64,000 bases of DNA from NCBI GenBank assembly GCA_963920525.1, contig OY986438.1:190346962-190410961 (forward strand). The letters run 5' to 3'. Of this stretch, positions 60,119 to 64,000 are shown one piece after another. The notes below the pieces were generated by a model. The model had not been told where the DNA came from. It did no database searches and saw only the letters and a program-made list of their open reading frames with translations. This stretch comes from Dichetophora obliterata. Lineage: Eukaryota; Arthropoda; Insecta; Diptera; Sciomyzidae. The position numbers were made by a program, and so were the translations under genes. The number at the start of each line of letters is the position of its first letter. Positions within the stretch are counted from its first letter, which is position 1.

Positions 60119-62193
60119 GTACCTTCTTTTTTTATATATATATATCTTATACTATCTTGTATACCTGAAAAGCGCATTGAGCAATATAGATAAGAATCCG
60201 CGAAACCGTTAGATTTGCTTTCCAGTCAAACAAACAAACATAAAAACTAACAAAAAGTACGTTTTATTAAGCAATTACAATTGATGTTTTGAAAAATATG
60301 CCTTCCTACGTAATATTTTTTTTAAGACATGCTTCTTGTTAATAGGGAAAAAAATAATAACAAATACCAAAAGTTGGAGCAAAACAAAATAATCTGCTGT
60401 CAAAACATCGGTTACCATAGCCTTAAATTTCTTTTAACAAAAATGAAAGAAAAAGTTTCGCCTTAGTACTCTGTTCAGTTTCATGTGAAATTTCACTCAA
60501 ATATTTATACAAAATAAGACAGCTGCGAAACAAGCGTGGAAATTTTCACAACATTTGCGTCAGAGCAGTACTCTGTTCCGCTACATGAAATCATCGCTAC
60601 ATGTTTCTGAGCAATATTTTTTCACAACACTTTAATTGTACTGCCTAATTATTTTGAAGTGAAAAGAGAGAGATCATATGCAATTTCCCAACTCAGTCGC
60701 TATGAACTATGTGTCAGAATTTTCACGCAGCAAATAAATGAATGTTGTCAGCAAAATTTCACGCAAACAAACATAGTACTATGCTTTAAGAAGAAATTAA
60801 CCAAGCATATATGTAGGTGATATAAAAATGTAATATCATGTGCCTTGAAAAAGTTTACAATTTAAAAATGTTCATAAAATATAACTCTGTGTCGTTAAGC
60901 AAAAACAGCTTAAGTCTGATTTCAAAGTTTCGAGAAATATTACTTCAAATTTATGAATCGTCATTGAAATTATATGAAAGGGTTTTTTGTTTTTGTGCCA
61001 TGACTTTGGATATCATGTTAGAAGCTCCAGATTTTGTGTGTTTATAAAAATATATGCTTGGAACACATCTATATCAATAACTCAGTTCTGTCTTTAGTCG
61101 ACTTAAGCTATTATTGCTTGTGAACACAGAATTATCGCTATTTTTTAAAAATTAGAAACATATCTTATCGTAATCGTTCATGAAATTTTAATTTCTATCA
61201 AGTGTTGAAGATGATTCTAATTTATCTCTTCCTTAAAATTTGCATGAATATTACCCTTGCAGCCTATTTTCAAAAGCACCAAAAAATTCTCCATAAAAAA
61301 GTGAGTTGGAATGTTCTAAAAACGTTATTCTTATATAATTTGATTAGGTCGGAGAACACAACAACTCTTTCAAAACCATGTTTTCTTTGAGCTATCTTAG
61401 TGGATTGCTAAGTTTGGGGTAAAACTTGAACCTATATTAAAAATTACTTTGACGTAAACTATTACAACACTGATACACGATACAACAGAAGCTAAATTTT
61501 TAATTTTTCACTGATTTTGACTTAAGCTTTCTTAACTTACTGTCACAGATTTATTAAAAATCAACCACAATCCATCACTTCTGCCTAAATCTTTGCACAA
61601 AAGTAAAGCTCATTCTATATCTCTGGTGATTATTTTTAGGCGCATAACATTTTATATTGCTTTTGGTTTATTGGTTTTTATTGTTCATATTTTCTTGGTT
61701 AAACATCTGTCTGACTGCGCGCTGTTATTGCAATAAATGGTTATTTTGTTGTTTGTGCTGGTAGGTAGTAATTTTCTATAGAGTTGGCACCATGGGACCA
61801 TTTTCCGACCACAAATTTTTGAGTTCCAGCTGCCTTGCCAGTAGCAAGAATGCTACATTTTGTCACACACTTAGAAAGTCATTGTTGATGTTGCTGGGCA
61901 AGGGCGTCCTCAGGATTTGTTCTAGGGGGAGTCAAAGGCATAAAGGAGAGTCTTGAATGCACATAAAGAAAATGTAACCTATATAACTCTATTTTCTGAG
62001 ATTTTTGGTTCTAATTTTGTTATCATGATCGGTTGGACACGCTGTGGACTTAAGAAAATTATATATTGATCTTTCTCGTATCATGCCCTAAATATTTTTA
62101 AATTTAATTTTTTTTTTCATGTAAATTCAAAAATTTTTTTCTCAACAAATATTCTTAGTAATTTAGTAAATTAAATAATGTGTTTACTCCTTT
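60119..62193. other. intron sequence, nothing recognised
   Basis: AT-rich start of the next intron. Several 60-70-codon ORFs occur by chance. No transposon ends or coding motifs recognised. Confidence 0.45.
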
Positions 62194-63175
62194 ATCTGTA
62201 GTAATAAAACTCATTTTCTATTTGTTTGTTTGTTTGGCCTTTATACAAATCTAAACGGCTCAACGGATTTCGCTCAAACTAGGTACACATATTAAGTTTA
62301 TCCCAACTTAAAATGTTACATACTTAGTTTTTGCCACGCCCCCTCGGAAATTTTTCAACTAACGGTTATTTTGTTTGTATTTAATTTTAAAAATTTTTTG
62401 TTATTTTGACATCAAAACACTCACATATCTTTGAAATTGGAGAAATTTTCAGTACAAAGTCTTTTTCATAAAACATCGTTACCTAATAATGAAAATCAAA
62501 TTTTGGTCTTTCGATGCAAATATCTCCGCTGCCCATTAATATATTTCACTCAAGTTTTTTTTGTTTAAAAGTTCAATAAAATCACTTCACTATAGGTTGA
62601 ACTGTACCGTTAAGTCAGTGTATATATGTTTTATGATTATGTCAAAAAAGGTCCAAAATATTGACATTTTACTCAAAAAAATGACTCAAAAATTTTTGTT
62701 GTTGTAAAAATGAAATCAATTAAGAACTGCACATCTGACTACCTTTCATATGACATTGCATTCATTTGCAAAAATTCTTCCAGCTAAGCGCAAAAATTAT
62801 TTTACTGTTTTTGTCATCAAAACAACTTTGATTTTTTTCGCGAAATTTATTTTTTCCAAAATGTTGTTTATATATTTTTTACAAAAAAGTCAAATCTCAA
62901 AAATAATTTATGTGAAAAAATTACCCCAATATCTCTTTCCAATCAAAAGTTATGGCTAAAAATATTTTTTTCATACCAGACTTTTAATGAAACTGAGTTT
63001 TGTTTTTTAAAATTCTCTTTATAATTTGAGCGTCCTCATTTATCTTTTAGAATGAAGTTGTGTGTTTAGAGTAATTATAAACATTTTGGTTTATATAAAA
63101 AGCTTCCATATCTAACTTAATTTTTGATAATGTTTATACAAATGACTCTTGAGTAATACCGGGTATATCAGCTAG
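62194..63175 (-). mobile_element. repeat family H, copy 3
   Basis: Reverse orientation of copy 1: starts ATCTGTAGTAATAAAACTC, ends CCGGGTATATCAGCTAG. It is the most compact copy (about 980 bp) and the best model for the family, because it lacks the internal duplication of copy 1 and the palindromic rearrangement of copy 2. No protein. Confidence 0.65.
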
Positions 63176-63206
63176 TCCTTAAATAAAATCTCATTAATTC
63201 TCAATA

Positions 63207-63984
63207 TGGGCATTTCCAGAAAAAAGTCAGCCGTGACCAAAAACTAAAAAATATTAAAAACTTATTATTTTATTATATCATTTAAGAGAAAAATTTTAAT
63301 TTTTCAGTAATTTCTACATAAATTCATTTACCATGATGATCAAATCGTCTGCACGGTATCACAAATGAAGTTTTACTTTTTCGTATATATTTTGTAAGTG
63401 TTTCGTAAGCTTTTTTGTTTTAGTAAAAAAATTTAGTAAAGAAGGCAATGGCCAGAGATAATAAAAAAAATGATAGATTCAAGAAAAGGACAATAAAATA
63501 AATTTGTTTTTTAATTACTTAATCACGTAATTACTTGATAACCTAATTACCTAAATACCCACAGAAACTAAAATGGAAATTTTAGTAACGTAACGCCAAC
63601 AACCTAACGCTAGACCAAAAATCCTGAAAAAAAAACCAGAGAAGACCTTCAGATTTCATTATTTGAAAAATAAACTTATGTTATTTTAAAACCTTCTAAA
63701 AAAAGTTTTATACAAAAACTCTTGACCTACTCAGAAAGTTTTTCAAATTTTGTAATCCAAGTCAGAAATCACTTCCATTTTTTGTAACGTAACGCCAGCA
63801 CATATTTTTGCTTATATATTTAGATCCATAGGATTAATTGCTATCATTTTTTTAAATTAATATAGTGCTACTTAATTACTACGCAAATATAAAAAAAAAA
63901 CTTTTTAAAAATAAGACTTTTTCATTCTATTTTTTTTAAAATTTATTAGTACAAATCGTCCGTAACGCCAGATGGAAATGCCCA
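63207..63984. mobile_element. 778-bp MITE with TA target
   Basis: TA on both sides (63205-63206, 63985-63986). Ends TGGGCATTTCCAGA / ATGGAAATGCCCA are inverted. Internally the word GTAACG(T/C)AACGCCA recurs. No transposase. A Tc1/mariner-type MITE is likely. Confidence 0.75.
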
Positions 63985-64000
63985 TATTTTTTTATATGAA

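Noticed and set aside
1..64000. tRNA, snRNA or microRNA genes
   Set aside because: No cloverleaf A/B boxes or known small-RNA sequence were recognised by eye. The 58-bp hairpin is too long and too perfect for a standard microRNA precursor. A covariance-model search would be decisive.

Overview
The window is a piece of an insect nuclear genome, most likely a higher fly (tephritid-like, by general impression only; the species cannot be read from the sequence). It is AT-rich, has very long introns packed with transposable elements, and carries an insect-type mitochondrial 16S copy. There is no prokaryotic signal. No complete gene lies inside it.

The backbone is one host gene on the + strand: the 3' half of a membrane adenylyl cyclase of the vertebrate ADCY5/ADCY6 type. 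Thirteen exons can be placed between 4834 and 60118, all with GT/AG boundaries and compatible phases. They encode about 569 residues in order: the end of catalytic domain C1a, the C1b linker, the second six-helix membrane bundle and most of catalytic domain C2. The 5' half and the last C2 exon(s) lie outside. Introns of 8.4 kb (4979-13337), 35.6 kb (14238-49852) and 7.0 kb (51514-58483) hold almost everything else.

Region by region: 1-4.8 kb, a LINE remnant with a (TTGAA)n tail, a 16S numt and a large fold-back repeat. 5-13.3 kb, a LOA/I-type LINE with a 12-bp target duplication, a TTAA MITE, and a 3-kb inverted-repeat element containing a 35-bp minisatellite. 13.3-14.2 kb, five exons. 15.6-26.9 kb, one old LINE (family A) split by an apparently intact 3.06-kb RTE-like element and by a two-ORF LINE (family B) whose ORFs are joined by a canonical -1 slippery heptamer. 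27.2-35.9 kb, a Tc1-like element, a 58-bp perfect hairpin, a Penelope-like fragment, a dispersed repeat (family H) and LINE debris. 37.9-40.8 kb, a TTAA-flanked DNA transposon with a Harbinger-type MITE inside. 41-46.1 kb, a second RTE copy containing a hAT element that itself contains a mariner, plus a TTAA MITE. 46.2-49.2 kb, a family H copy interrupted by a transposon with 8-bp TSDs and a 308-codon ORF of unclassified type. 49.9-51.5 kb, four exons. 52.2-57.6 kb, a gag-like LINE ORF1 remnant and a hAT > piggyBac > LINE nest. 58.5-60.1 kb, the C2 exons with a ~140-bp tandem repeat between them. 60.1-64 kb, intron with another family H copy and a TA-flanked MITE.

Insertion boundaries were read directly from target-site duplications and terminal inverted repeats. 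Superfamily names rest on remembered motifs and were not checked against a database.
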